From Lysinibacillus sp. G4S2 (GTDB lineage Bacteria; Bacillota; Bacilli; Bacillales_A; Planococcaceae), in the NCBI RefSeq assembly GCF_030348505.1, contig NZ_JAUCFJ010000002.1, forward strand, positions 2,050,001 to 2,114,000: DNA of 64,000 bases, written 5' to 3'. The notes beneath the pieces were generated by a model. The model was given only the letters and a program-made list of their open reading frames with translations, was not told the DNA's origin and did not search any database. Positions 1-8,559 of this stretch are shown piece after piece. Made by a program: the position numbers and the translations under genes. Numbering within the stretch: position 1 is the first letter of the stretch; every line of letters starts with the position of its first letter.

Positions 1-513
1 ATCCTTTTTCATTAAGAAAGAATCAAATCCATAAAACTGTTGGATTTCTTTTTCAATCTTTGCTTCAAGTGGTTGATGAATGGTAAATTCAATTGCAATG
101 AACCGGCCACCATTTTTTAATAAACGCAAGATTTCTTTCAGCGCACTAGGTTTATTGACAAAAGAAAGAACAGATTCAGAAATAATGAAATCAAATGTAT
201 GAGCTGGTAACGGTATTTGTTCTATCGAGGATTGAATTATTTTTACCGGTAAGCGGTTTTTTTTCATTCTCCTTTTTGCCTTTGCGACCATTATTGAATT
301 AGTATCTATACCAGTTACCTTTGCTTCATATTTACTTGCCAAATAGGCAGCGCTTTGTCCTGTACCACATCCTACATCTAAAATATGAGAAGCTTTACTA
401 ATGGTCTCAGACTTGAAAATTTCCTTTGTTAGATTAATACCACCAGGATGTGCCCCTCCAACACCAAATTTGGACAGAAAATCAAGATATTTAGACTTTT
501 GAACCGGAACCAC
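1..513 (-). CDS. Class I SAM-dependent methyltransferase (partial)
   Basis: Translation of the minus strand from a GTG at 513 gives about 171 residues and runs off the left edge, so the C-terminus is missing. Motif I (ILDVGCGTGQSAA, about residues 38-50) is the SAM-binding glycine loop, followed by an acidic strand end (GID) and a later FIISESVLSF segment typical of small-molecule or quinone-type methyltransferases. An in-frame stop lies just upstream of the GTG, so the start cannot be much earlier. The Shine-Dalgarno match (AAGAAGGTG) is very close to the GTG, so the exact start is uncertain. The substrate cannot be told from the sequence. Confidence 0.75.
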   Translation of the reverse strand, partial: MVPVQKSKYLDFLSKFGVGGAHPGGINLTKEIFKSETISKASHILDVGCGTGQSAAYLASKYEAKVTGIDTNSIMVAKAKRRMKKNRLPVKIIQSSIEQIPLPAHTFDFIISESVLSFVNKPSALKEILRLLKNGGRFIAIEFTIHQPLEAKIEKEIQQFYGFDSFLMKKD

Positions 514-649
514 CTTCTTTATGAGTTATGTTTGTATAATATGTGATTAAAACTAGTATTGTGTCAGGAAGAAGTGGGGAGGTAAATAGGGGAAGAATTA
601 GTGCTGAAATATGTTCGTTTTTTTTGAACAATCTATATTTTGAAAGACT

Positions 650-678
650 AAACAATAAAAAAAAACGTACATATACTA
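650..678 (+). promoter_or_regulatory. Possible SigK-type sporulation promoter
   Basis: AAAC at 650-653 is followed after 16 bases by CATATACTA (670-678). This resembles the mother-cell SigK pattern (AC, 16-17 bp, CATAnnnTA). It lies about 30 bp before the start of a small coat-like protein. The match is by eye and the surrounding sequence is A-rich, so chance is possible. Confidence 0.35.
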
Positions 679-707
679 ATTAAAAGTTTTCTGTAGGGGG
701 TGAATTG

Positions 708-950
708 ATGCCGTTTTTTCAGCCGAATCCTAGAAGGAGACCATCTCCGCCGAGCTATAGACAAAGTTTTGGCCCTCCTTATCGAGGTAGACAGGAGCAA
801 CCTTACTTTTATCCTAATCAACAACCCCAAGTTTCTAGATTTGGAAGGTTACCAAATCATGTAAATACTCTAATGAGACATGCGGGAACCATATCATATG
901 GAGTTAATATGGTAAGGCAAATGGGATCTTTTTTAAGTATATTTAGGTAA
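708..950 (+). CDS. Small Pro/Gln/Tyr/Arg-rich protein, YppG/YqfQ-like
   Basis: An 80-residue protein starting at the ATG at 708 behind a strong AGGGGGTGA site; the TTG three bases upstream is too close to that site. The first 50 residues are rich in Pro, Arg, Gln, Tyr and Phe (NPRRRPSPPSYRQ, YFYPNQQPQ). The last 30 form a short amphipathic segment (LPNHVNTLMRHAGTISYG) ending FLSIFR. This layout recalls the small YppG/YqfQ-type proteins of Bacillus and many coat proteins. That is resemblance of composition only. A SigK-like promoter just upstream would fit expression in the mother cell. Function unknown. Confidence 0.7.
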   Translation: MPFFQPNPRRRPSPPSYRQSFGPPYRGRQEQPYFYPNQQPQVSRFGRLPNHVNTLMRHAGTISYGVNMVRQMGSFLSIFR

Positions 951-1064
951 TGTATCTCGATGGAAGCATTCATACTAAAAATACACTTCAAGCAATAATA
1001 ATTAGATTGCTTTTAATATTTGATGTGGATGAAAAATCCTGTACCGCGCGGATACATTGTGTAA

Positions 1065-1098
1065 AAAACCCTCTTAAGCAAATTTTTAAGAGGGTTTT
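1065..1098. terminator. Bidirectional intrinsic terminator
   Basis: A 13-bp perfect stem (AAAACCCTCTTAA at 1065-1077, TTAAGAGGGTTTT at 1086-1098) with an 8-base loop lies between the convergent small protein gene and the flavin reductase gene. A and T runs flank both sides, so it can serve both directions. Confidence 0.85.
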
Positions 1099-1103
1099 GA
1101 TGT

Positions 1104-2153
1104 TTATTTTACTTGTAAAAGATGTTTTTCAATAATAGTGCGATTTTTCTCTTTAAATACCTCATTATGTGATGAAACGATGCCATGGCGATAGGCAGTA
1201 GGCTCTAAATACGTTTTGATGGAGTTCACGGCATTGGCTGCATCCTGAAAAGTACCTAGGAGAAGATGAATTTTTCCGTCAAATGTTAAAATATCACCTG
1301 CTGCAAAAATTCCAGGCTGTGCTGTTTCTCCTGTAGCCTTGCCTTCGAAATAGTAATCGTCTTTTTTAGGAATGGTGATAGCTTGATCAAATTCTAATGA
1401 TGCTTCGCGGTTATAGCCATGGCTAACGATTACTTCATCGATTTGACGTGTATAACTTTGCTTTGTTTGTGAGTTTTCACATGTCACTAATTGAATGGCT
1501 GTTTTGTCAGCATTTGCAGTCAGCTTTGTAATAGCTGTATTGTATTCAATCTGTACCCCCGCATCTAAAGCCTCTTGAATTGTGGCTTCATGGGCAGATA
1601 ACTTATCTTTGCGATAAACAACCGTAACGTTTTTAGCGATAGGACAAAGCTCAACTGCCCAGTCAATCGCCGCATTTCCGCCTCCGGAAATAATAATTTC
1701 CTTGTCCACAAAACGTTGATAGGACTGCACGGTATAGTGTAAATTAGTCATTTCGTATTTTTCTGCGCCATCTAGAGTAAGTTTTTGAGGGTTAATGATT
1801 CCACCACCAACTGCTATAAGAACAGTTTTAGAGTAGTGCTTATCTCCTTGCGCACTATGAAGAACAAAAATATCGTCTTGACGCTCAATGAAATCAACTT
1901 TTGTGCCTGTTAAAATAGTTGGTTCAAAAGTTTTTGCTTGTGCAATTAATTGTTGCACAAATTGTTCTCCTAACACAGGAGGGTGACCACCAATATCCCA
2001 AATTAGCTTTTCAGGATAAAGCAAAACTTTACCACCGAGCTTTTCTTGACTTTCAATCAATTTCGTTTTTAATCCTCGTAAACCACTATAAAAGGCACCA
2101 TATAGTCCTGCTGGGCCACCGCCAATAATTGTTATATCGTAAATATGTTGCAT
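1104..2153 (-). CDS. Ferredoxin/flavodoxin-NADP+ reductase, YumC/YcgT type
   Basis: A 349-residue thioredoxin-reductase-like flavoprotein. The FAD-binding motif IIGGGPAGLYGAFYSG is at about residues 10-25 and the NADPH-binding motif ISGGGNAAIDWAVEL at about 155-169. A GIFAAGD segment near residue 285 is the second FAD contact. No CxxC redox pair is seen, which separates it from true thioredoxin reductases and fits the Bacillus YumC/YcgT ferredoxin reductases that move electrons from NADPH to ferredoxin or flavodoxin. It is divergent from a siderophore uptake operon and shares its Fur box. A role in freeing iron from imported ferric siderophores is therefore likely, but this is inferred. YcgT is known to be iron-starvation induced in B. 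subtilis. Confidence 0.88.
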   Translation of the reverse strand: MQHIYDITIIGGGPAGLYGAFYSGLRGLKTKLIESQEKLGGKVLLYPEKLIWDIGGHPPVLGEQFVQQLIAQAKTFEPTILTGTKVDFIERQDDIFVLHSAQGDKHYSKTVLIAVGGGIINPQKLTLDGAEKYEMTNLHYTVQSYQRFVDKEIIISGGGNAAIDWAVELCPIAKNVTVVYRKDKLSAHEATIQEALDAGVQIEYNTAITKLTANADKTAIQLVTCENSQTKQSYTRQIDEVIVSHGYNREASLEFDQAITIPKKDDYYFEGKATGETAQPGIFAAGDILTFDGKIHLLLGTFQDAANAVNSIKTYLEPTAYRHGIVSSHNEVFKEKNRTIIEKHLLQVK

Positions 2154-2190
2154 TTATATCGACACATCCTTAAAAAAGATAAAAAAGTAT

Positions 2191-2242
2191 TTGACAAAAC
2201 CTTATTTGATTACTAGACTAACATTAGTGATAATGATTATCA
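2191..2242 (+). promoter_or_regulatory. SigA promoter with Fur box (siderophore operon)
   Basis: TTGACA (2191-2196), a 17-bp spacer and TAGACT (2214-2219) form a good vegetative promoter. Just downstream lies TGATAATGATTATCA (2228-2242), a perfect 7-1-7 Fur box covering the expected start of transcription. The box lies in the intergenic space between the divergent reductase and uptake operon, so both may be repressed by Fur-Fe2+. Confidence 0.88.
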
Positions 2243-2300
2243 TTATCGGCATATCGTTATCATAGCACGGGAAGAAGTAAAAAGAAAGTGAGGTTACATT

Positions 2301-3089
2301 TTGCGTTTACAAGTTGAATCGATTCGTATTGGCTATGAGAGCAAAACGATTGTGCGTGATTTATCGTTGCAAATTCCAGACGGTAAAATAACAACGATTA
2401 TTGGCTCTAATGGCTGTGGTAAATCTACACTTTTAAAAGCTATTACAAGAATTTTGAAGCATGAGAGTGGCCAAGTCATTTTAGACGGTCAAAATATTTC
2501 CAAGATGAATACGAAGGAATTAGCTAAAGAGCTTGCTATATTGCCACAAAGTCCAGAGAGTGCTCATGGTTTAACAGTGGAGGAACTTGTATCCTACGGT
2601 CGATTTCCATATCAAAAAGGCTTTGGCAATTTATCGCAAAAGGATAAAGAAGTGATTGACTGGGCCTTAAAGGTAACTAAAACGGATGATTTTCGGTTAA
2701 ATACGGTTGATGCCTTATCTGGTGGACAGCGGCAACGAGTGTGGATTGCGATGGCATTAGCACAAGAGACCGATATTATATTTTTAGATGAGCCAACAAC
2801 ATATTTAGATATGGCACATCAATTAGAGGTTTTAGAATTACTTTATAAGTTAAATGAAGAAGAAGGGCGCACAATTGTCATGGTGTTACATGATTTAAAT
2901 CAAGCAGCTCGTTTTTCTGATTATATTGTTGCTCTTTCGCAAGGAGAGCTTGTGAAGTTTGGTACGGCTGAGGAAGTTATTGTACCTGAAGTATTAGAAA
3001 AAGTGTTTAATATTGATGCAGTTATTGGCAAGGATCCACGAACAGACAAGCCAATGTGCATTACATATAACTTATTACAAACGGTTTAA
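2301..3089 (+). CDS. Ferric-siderophore ABC transporter, ATP-binding protein (FecE/FhuC type)
   Basis: A 262-residue cytoplasmic ATPase with Walker A GSNGCGKST (residues 35-43), signature LSGGQRQR (about 139), Walker B DIIFLDEPT (about 158) and the switch histidine in VLHDLNQAARF. The start is a TTG at 2301, set by AGTGAGG 7-8 bases upstream. The closest known family is the iron(III)-siderophore ATPases of Bacillus (YusV, FhuC, YfmF). It is first in an operon with a binding lipoprotein and two FecCD permeases, so it powers import of a ferric siderophore. The Fur box upstream means expression under iron limitation. Confidence 0.93.
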   Translation: MRLQVESIRIGYESKTIVRDLSLQIPDGKITTIIGSNGCGKSTLLKAITRILKHESGQVILDGQNISKMNTKELAKELAILPQSPESAHGLTVEELVSYGRFPYQKGFGNLSQKDKEVIDWALKVTKTDDFRLNTVDALSGGQRQRVWIAMALAQETDIIFLDEPTTYLDMAHQLEVLELLYKLNEEEGRTIVMVLHDLNQAARFSDYIVALSQGELVKFGTAEEVIVPEVLEKVFNIDAVIGKDPRTDKPMCITYNLLQTV

Positions 3090-3103
3090 AAGGAGAATTA
3101 CGG

Positions 3104-4030
3104 ATGAAAAAGTGGTTATTACCAATGTTTATGATGGTCGTACTAGTGCTTGCAGCGTGCGGCAATAAAGAAGAGAAGGTTGAAAAAGCGGATGAGGGCT
3201 CTAAAGAAGCATCGTCAGCAGAAACAATTACGTATCAATCAGAAACAGGCCCAATTGAAGTACCTGCTAACCCTAAACGTGTAGTTGTCTTGTCTTCTTT
3301 TGTTGGGGATTTATTACACCTTGGAGTAAATGTTGTTGGTGTTGATGCATGGGCAGCGAAAAATCCAAACTTCCAAGATGACATAAAAGATGCAGTGGTT
3401 GTGGAAAATACAGATATTGAAAAAATTCTTGAGTTAGAACCTGATTTAATTATTGGTTTAAATGGTATTGAAAATGCAGATAAATTAGCAGAAATCGCTC
3501 CAACTGTATTATTTACTTACGGAAAAGTTGACTATTTACAGCAATTTATTGAAATCGGTAAGGTTGTTAACAAAGAAAAAGAAGCAACTGAATGGGTAAA
3601 AGATTTTAAAGCGCGTGCTGCAGAAACAGGTACGAAAATTAAAGAAAAAATCGGTGAAGATGCAACCGTTACTGTTGCAGAAATGTTCAATAAACAATTA
3701 TATGTTTATGGAGATAACTGGGGTCGTGGAACAGAAATTTTATATCAAGAAATGGGCTTGAAAATGCCAGAAAAAGTGAAGAAAGATGCTTTAAAGCCAG
3801 GTTATTTTGCGATTTCACAAGAAGTATTAGGAGAATATGCAGGTGACTATGTGATTTTTAGTATGTTCCAAGATCAAGATAATTCCTTTACAAATGCTAC
3901 ATGGTTTAAAGATTTAGAAGCGGTGAAGAATGGACATTTATTTGAAGTGAATGCCAACGCATTTTACTTTAATGATCCAATCACATTAGAGAATCAATTA
4001 GATTTCTTTGAAGAGAAGTTTTTACAATAA
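3104..4030 (+). CDS. Siderophore-binding lipoprotein, FhuD-like
   Basis: A 308-residue surface lipoprotein: signal peptide with lipobox LAAC (Cys19), an acidic linker, then a class III (FhuD/BtuF-like) binding fold. Recognisable family segments are PANPKRVVVLSS (about 54-65), LEPDLIIG (about 120), YGDNWGRGTEILYQEMGLK and KPGYFAISQEVL. The GDNWGRG.EILY stretch resembles the iron-hydroxamate binders FhuD and YxeB, so ferrichrome or ferrioxamine is the best guess for the ligand. That assignment is inference. It follows the ATPase by 14 bp and precedes two permeases. Confidence 0.9.
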   Translation: MKKWLLPMFMMVVLVLAACGNKEEKVEKADEGSKEASSAETITYQSETGPIEVPANPKRVVVLSSFVGDLLHLGVNVVGVDAWAAKNPNFQDDIKDAVVVENTDIEKILELEPDLIIGLNGIENADKLAEIAPTVLFTYGKVDYLQQFIEIGKVVNKEKEATEWVKDFKARAAETGTKIKEKIGEDATVTVAEMFNKQLYVYGDNWGRGTEILYQEMGLKMPEKVKKDALKPGYFAISQEVLGEYAGDYVIFSMFQDQDNSFTNATWFKDLEAVKNGHLFEVNANAFYFNDPITLENQLDFFEEKFLQ

Positions 4031-4056
4031 TATTTAGTAGAGAGTAGCGAAGGCAA

Positions 4057-5058
4057 ATGACAAAGTTTCGACAATTCCCATTTTGGCTTCAGGCGCTGCT
4101 TGCACTGATCATATTAGCTGTGACAGTAACAGTCTCGCTTTGTGTTGGCGCGGCTAATACTAGCATTCAAGATGTTTATGAAGCTATTGTCGGACAAAGA
4201 GGTGGCGAGCATTATTCGGTATTACGGGAAATTCGATTTCCTCGTATTATTGCTGCTATTTTTGTGGGTAGTGCACTTGCAGTTGCTGGGGCTATTATGC
4301 AAGGGGTTACTAGAAATCCATTAGCAGATCCAGGTCTCCTTGGTCTAACGGCAGGCGCGAATGCGGCACTTGCTCTAACAATGGCATTTATCCCTAAAAC
4401 CTCTTTTTATATGCTTATATTTGCATGTTTCGTAGGTGCAGGGATAGGGATGATTATTGTTTATGGTATTGGTGCCTCTACAAAGAATGGCTTTTCGCCA
4501 TTAAAGCTTGTCTTAGCAGGTGCAGCAGTATCTGCTCTATTACAAGCAATTGCAGATGTTACGGGAATATTATTTCAAATTTCAAAAGATGTATCGATGT
4601 GGACGAGTGGTGGTTTAATTGGTACAACATGGCAATCCTTAATTATTGTTCCGTGTATTTTAATAGGCTTAGTGATCGCGTTCGCATTTAGTCGTCAGCT
4701 AACCATTTTAAGCTTAAATGAAGAAGTTGCTGTTGGGTTAGGGCAAAATACGACAGTCATTAAAGGAATTATGATGTTTGTAGTTGTCGTACTGGCGGGC
4801 TCTGCAGTTGCGCTCGTTGGTAATCTAGCATTTGTTGGTTTAATGGTGCCCCATATTGTGCGTGCTATTGTTGGGACGGACTATCGATTTGTCTTACCAA
4901 TGAGTGCCATTATCGGTGGATGGTTTATGGTAACAGCGGATTTTGCAGGACGAATGATTAATGCTCCTTATGAAACACCTGTAGTTGCAATTATTTCAAT
5001 AATCGGCCTTCCGTTCTTCTTACTTATTGTTCGCAAGGGAGGTAGGCAGCTTGTTTAA
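4057..5058 (+). CDS. Siderophore ABC permease 1 (FecCD/FhuB family)
   Basis: A 333-residue membrane protein of the FecCD family with about nine or ten helices. Diagnostic segments are REIRFPRIIAAIFVGSALAVAGAIMQG, broken here as family motif R-x-PR followed by the AGA.MQG helix (about residues 53-80), TRNPLADPGLLG (about 82-93) and the ATPase-contact region VAFVGLMVPHIVR-like segment near residue 265. It forms the channel together with the next gene, whose start overlaps its end by 8 bases, implying translational coupling. Confidence 0.92.
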   Translation: MTKFRQFPFWLQALLALIILAVTVTVSLCVGAANTSIQDVYEAIVGQRGGEHYSVLREIRFPRIIAAIFVGSALAVAGAIMQGVTRNPLADPGLLGLTAGANAALALTMAFIPKTSFYMLIFACFVGAGIGMIIVYGIGASTKNGFSPLKLVLAGAAVSALLQAIADVTGILFQISKDVSMWTSGGLIGTTWQSLIIVPCILIGLVIAFAFSRQLTILSLNEEVAVGLGQNTTVIKGIMMFVVVVLAGSAVALVGNLAFVGLMVPHIVRAIVGTDYRFVLPMSAIIGGWFMVTADFAGRMINAPYETPVVAIISIIGLPFFLLIVRKGGRQLV

Positions 5059-6058
5059 TGTCGGGCGAAAAAAACAACGCAAATGGTTAATAGTATGGAT
5101 AATGTTAACAATAGTTATTTTTGTGATGGGGATTTCAATGGGAGCTGCTTCGGTTTCAATTGACCGCATAATACCGATATTACTGGGAGACGGCAACTTT
5201 AAAGAATCATTCGTGTTATTTTCTGTTCGTTTGCCAAGATTGTTTGTGTTGGCAGCGGCAGGGATGGCGTTAGCATTAGCGGGTGCCGTTTTACAGGGGG
5301 TGACACGTAATGATTTAGCGGACCCTGGCATTATTGGGATTAATGCTGGGGCAGGTGTAGGGATTACGCTTTTTTATCTCCTTGTCGACGGTAATCTTCC
5401 TAATTTTGCGTATGTATTACCACTTGTAGGATTTGGCAGCGCTTTATTAACAGCATTGTGTATTTACTCTTTCTCGTATAAGCGCAATATGGGTGTACAG
5501 CCGATCCAATTTATTTTAGTCGGTGTAGGTGTAGCATCTGCCTTATCTGGTTTCATGATATTATTAATTTCCTCAGCTGAGCGTAGTGACGTGCAATTTA
5601 TCGCGCAATGGCTTGCGGGTAATGTATGGGGAACAGATTGGCCATTTTTCTGGGCTTTATTGCCTTGGCTAGTGCTAGGTATTCCATTTATTTTTTATAA
5701 GGCGAATGTGTTAAATGTACTGGCGATGTCAGAACAAACGGCAGTTGGCCTAGGTATGAATATTGCACGCGAGCGCTTGCAATTGTTAGTTGTCTCTGTA
5801 GCATTAGCTGCGGCAGCTGTATCGGTAACAGGGGGAATTGCCTTTATCGGACTAATGGCTCCACATATCGCAAAGCAGCTAGTAGGACCACGCTTCCAGT
5901 TATTCTTACCGCTGACCTTGTTTATAGGTGCAAGTTTACTAATGCTAGCGGATACGATTGGCCGCGTAGCCATTTCAAGCGCAACAGTGCCAGCTGGTAT
6001 TGTCGTAGCTTGTATCGGTGCACCTTACTTTTTATATTTATTACGAAAAAACGACTGA
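5051..6058 (+). CDS. Siderophore ABC permease 2 (FecCD/FhuG family)
   Basis: A 335-residue FecCD permease. The longest frame opens at a TTG at 5027, but AAGGGAGGT at 5036-5043 points to the TTG at 5051, seven bases downstream, so that start is chosen. Family motifs are present: VRLPRLFVLAAAGMALALAG, LQGVTRNDLADPGIIG and FIGLMAPHIAKQLVG. The pair with the preceding permease is the usual heterodimer of ferric-siderophore importers. The gene ends the operon; 85 bp separate it from the next gene. Confidence 0.92.
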   Translation: MFNVGRKKQRKWLIVWIMLTIVIFVMGISMGAASVSIDRIIPILLGDGNFKESFVLFSVRLPRLFVLAAAGMALALAGAVLQGVTRNDLADPGIIGINAGAGVGITLFYLLVDGNLPNFAYVLPLVGFGSALLTALCIYSFSYKRNMGVQPIQFILVGVGVASALSGFMILLISSAERSDVQFIAQWLAGNVWGTDWPFFWALLPWLVLGIPFIFYKANVLNVLAMSEQTAVGLGMNIARERLQLLVVSVALAAAAVSVTGGIAFIGLMAPHIAKQLVGPRFQLFLPLTLFIGASLLMLADTIGRVAISSATVPAGIVVACIGAPYFLYLLRKND

Positions 6059-6143
6059 ATGGCTTAGGCTGTTTGGTTGTTTTTTTTGTTGAAAGGCTTT
6101 TCTGAATATTTATTGAATATGATTAATAAGGGAGTGATAGTAT

Positions 6144-6635
6144 ATGAGGAAATTATTAATCGTTTTATTATGTTCCATAATTGTATTGTCAGCATGTAAT
6201 CCAACGTTAGCAATTACTGAAGTAAAATCTGTACCAAAGGATCTGCAAGAAACTCTAAATGTCCTTGGAATGGAAGATTATGTGCAAATGATAAATAATG
6301 GTGAAAAGCGCTCATATATTGTGATAAATACAAAGGATACTGTTACGGTCAGCGTAGAGAGTAAGGAAGATGCGATTGTAATAAACATTGATGAAGTTGA
6401 AAATCAAAACGACGAAGTTATTAAGCAGCATATTTATAAACTGACGGTAGATGCAAATTATGAATATATTTATTTATATAAAAATGGTGAACAGATTCCG
6501 TTCAATATAGTGGGGGCAAAAGAGTGGCAGAAAGAAATAGCGGCGACGGAAAGAACAGAGCAACCGACGGATAGAAATGCCAAGGTGACGGATAGAAATA
6601 GTGGCGACGGAAAGCAAGGGCTTATCGACGGATAG
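6144..6635 (+). CDS. Small lipoprotein whose C-terminus is encoded by a repeat array
   Basis: A 163-residue predicted lipoprotein: ATG behind AAGGGAGTGA, signal peptide with lipobox LSAC (Cys18), then an acidic globular part up to about residue 133 with no family I recognise. From residue 134 (base 6545) the reading frame is simply tandem-array DNA (ATERTEQPTDR, AKVTDRNSGDG), and the stop comes from a GGATAG core of the array. The array seems to have replaced or extended the original 3' end. The natural protein may therefore be truncated or tailed. Confidence 0.65.
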   Translation: MRKLLIVLLCSIIVLSACNPTLAITEVKSVPKDLQETLNVLGMEDYVQMINNGEKRSYIVINTKDTVTVSVESKEDAIVINIDEVENQNDEVIKQHIYKLTVDANYEYIYLYKNGEQIPFNIVGAKEWQKEIAATERTEQPTDRNAKVTDRNSGDGKQGLIDG

Positions 6636-7397
6636 AAGTCTCAGAGCGACGGAAAGAACAGAGCAACCGACGGATAGAAATGCCAAGGTGACGGATAGAA
6701 ATAGCGGCGACGGAAAGCAAGGCCATATCGACGGATAGAAGTCTCAGAGCGACGGAAAGAACAGAGCAACCGACGGATAGAAATGCCAAGGCGACGGATA
6801 GAAGTAGCGGTGACGGAAAGCAAGGGCTTATCGACGGATAGAAGTCTCAGAGCGACGGAAAGAGCAGCGCAATCGACGGATAGAAATGCCAAGGTGACGG
6901 ATAGAATAGCGGTGACGGAAAGCAAGGGCTTATCGACGGATAGAAGTCTCAAAGCGACGGAAAGAACAGAGCAACCGACGGATAGAAATGCCAAGGCGAC
7001 GGATAGAAGTAGCGGTGACGGAAAGCAAGGTCTCATCGACGGATAGAAGTCTCAGAGCGACGGAAAGAACAGAGCAACCGACGGATAGAAATGCCAAGGC
7101 GACGGATAGGAATAGACGCGACGGAAAGCAAGGCCGTATCGACGGATAGAAGTCTCAGAGCGACGGAAAGAACAGAGCAACCGACGGATAGAAATGCCAA
7201 GGTGACGGATAGAAATAGCGGCGACGGAAAGCAAGGTCTCATCGACGGATAGAAGTCTCAGAGCGACGGAAAGAACAGAGCAACCGACGGATAGAAATGC
7301 CAAGGTGACGGATAGAAATAGCGGCGACGGAAAGCAAGGTCTCATCGACGGATAGAAGTCTCGGAGTGACGGAAAGAACCCAAGCACCGACGGATAG
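6545..7397 (+). repeat. Tandem array I: GACGGATAGAA repeats, 21/19-bp units
   Basis: About 42 units with core GACGGATAG or GACGGAAAG. Core starts run 6545, 6566, 6587, 6606, 6627, 6648, a step pattern of 21, 21, 19, 21, 21. Five units form a 103-bp higher-order repeat whose copies begin at 6545, 6648, 6751, 6854, 6956, 7059, 7162, 7265 and 7368. Because 103 is not a multiple of 3, the reading frame shifts at every copy, so the open frames across it are not evidence of coding. The array starts inside the 3' end of the lipoprotein gene. Confidence 0.95.
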
Positions 7398-7507
7398 CGA
7401 GCAAAAAAATACTAGCAAGAGCTGAATCGAGAGGATTTTTTCGTACTTTTTATCTAAAAAAGTTGTTGAAAGATTTAATTTGTACTATATGTATTTCAAG
7501 TTTTTTG

Positions 7508-7535
7508 GAACCTCTTTTTATGAGGTTCTTTTTTT
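7508..7535 (+). terminator. Intrinsic terminator upstream of NERD gene
   Basis: GAACCTC (7508-7514) pairs with GAGGTTC (7522-7528), followed by a run of T. It would stop transcripts leaving array I before the NERD gene at 7567. Confidence 0.7.
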
Positions 7536-7566
7536 ATAAAATAGTTATAGGGAGGCGAAAAAAACA

Positions 7567-8514
7567 ATGATTTTATTAGACCGTCAGGAATCGGAGGAAC
7601 ACAAAATTTTAGAAGCCTTGGTACGAAGATTAACTAGTACACATACTGATTACATGAATTATTTTGAGAAGTTGAGGCGTATACATGCAGGCTTTGCAGG
7701 GGAGCAAAGAGTAGATGCAGAATGGCTTGAAATTATTTTACCTCAACCGCATTATTTTCTTAATGGTTTACAAATACTCAATCACTTTGGTACTACGCAT
7801 CAAATAGACACCATTTTACTATGTCCTCAATTTATATTGATTCTTGAAATAAAAAATGTAACAGGCTTTCTGGATTTCGATGAATCATTTAATCAATTTA
7901 CACGAACTAAAGCAGAAGGCGATGTAGAAGGAATGACGAATCCACTTCATCAAAGTAGGCGACATATGGAGTGGATGATGGGTATGTTACAACAGTCACG
8001 ACTTAAAATACCCGTTCATTATGCAGTCGTTTTGGCAACGAAAAATGCTATTTTATCAAAGAGTTTAAGGGGACAACCAATTTTTCATGTTTCAGGTTTA
8101 CGTTATCACGTGCGAGAATTGCATCAACGGTATAAAGAGACAGTGGTGGATGAGGAAAAGCTTTTTCAATTTGCTTCCAAATTATTGTCCATGCATATGC
8201 CAATAAAAAGAGAAATAGCAGTGCCTGTCCAGGATCTAATAAAAGGTGTGTTATGCGAAAGTTGTTTAAATGGACAGACAATGAACTATTGTTACCCGAA
8301 ATGGTATTGTCAACGCTGTGGGGCAGTTGATCAAGAGGCAATTTTTAGAACGCTTGAAGATTATCGATTGCTAGTAGGCGAAACGTTAACAAATAAAAGC
8401 TTTTGTGAGTTTTTTAAAATAGATTCGCCGAATACAGCTTATAAATTACTACAAAAGTTACCGTTGAAACCTGAGGGAACTAAAAGGAATAGGAAGTATT
8501 GGATAGAAAATTAA
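7567..8514 (+). CDS. NERD-domain (nuclease-related) protein with zinc-ribbon tail
   Basis: A 315-residue protein. A NERD-type fold covers about residues 40-165: GFAGEQRVDAEW (about 43), HQIDTILL with the acidic residue of the nuclease-like core (about 85) and ILEIKNVTG with E-x-K (about 98). Near residues 228-250 four cysteines (CESC...CQRC) form a probable zinc ribbon, followed by a C-terminal helical segment that may bind DNA (EFFKIDSPNTAYKLLQKLP). NERD proteins are thought to be nuclease-like; none of this gives the substrate. It is unusual that the gene stands alone between two arrays of the same repeat type. Confidence 0.85.
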   Translation: MILLDRQESEEHKILEALVRRLTSTHTDYMNYFEKLRRIHAGFAGEQRVDAEWLEIILPQPHYFLNGLQILNHFGTTHQIDTILLCPQFILILEIKNVTGFLDFDESFNQFTRTKAEGDVEGMTNPLHQSRRHMEWMMGMLQQSRLKIPVHYAVVLATKNAILSKSLRGQPIFHVSGLRYHVRELHQRYKETVVDEEKLFQFASKLLSMHMPIKREIAVPVQDLIKGVLCESCLNGQTMNYCYPKWYCQRCGAVDQEAIFRTLEDYRLLVGETLTNKSFCEFFKIDSPNTAYKLLQKLPLKPEGTKRNRKYWIEN

Positions 8515-8559
8515 AGAGCAAGGATTCAAGCGGTCTGAATTTTTGCTAGATAAGTCATC

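Noticed and set aside
6641-7387. Long open frames on both strands across array I (ATDRNAKVTDR-like and SIRRLLCSFRR-like)
   Set aside because: They are by-products of repeats with 21- and 19-bp units; the frame changes every 103 bp and there are no proper starts with ribosome sites.
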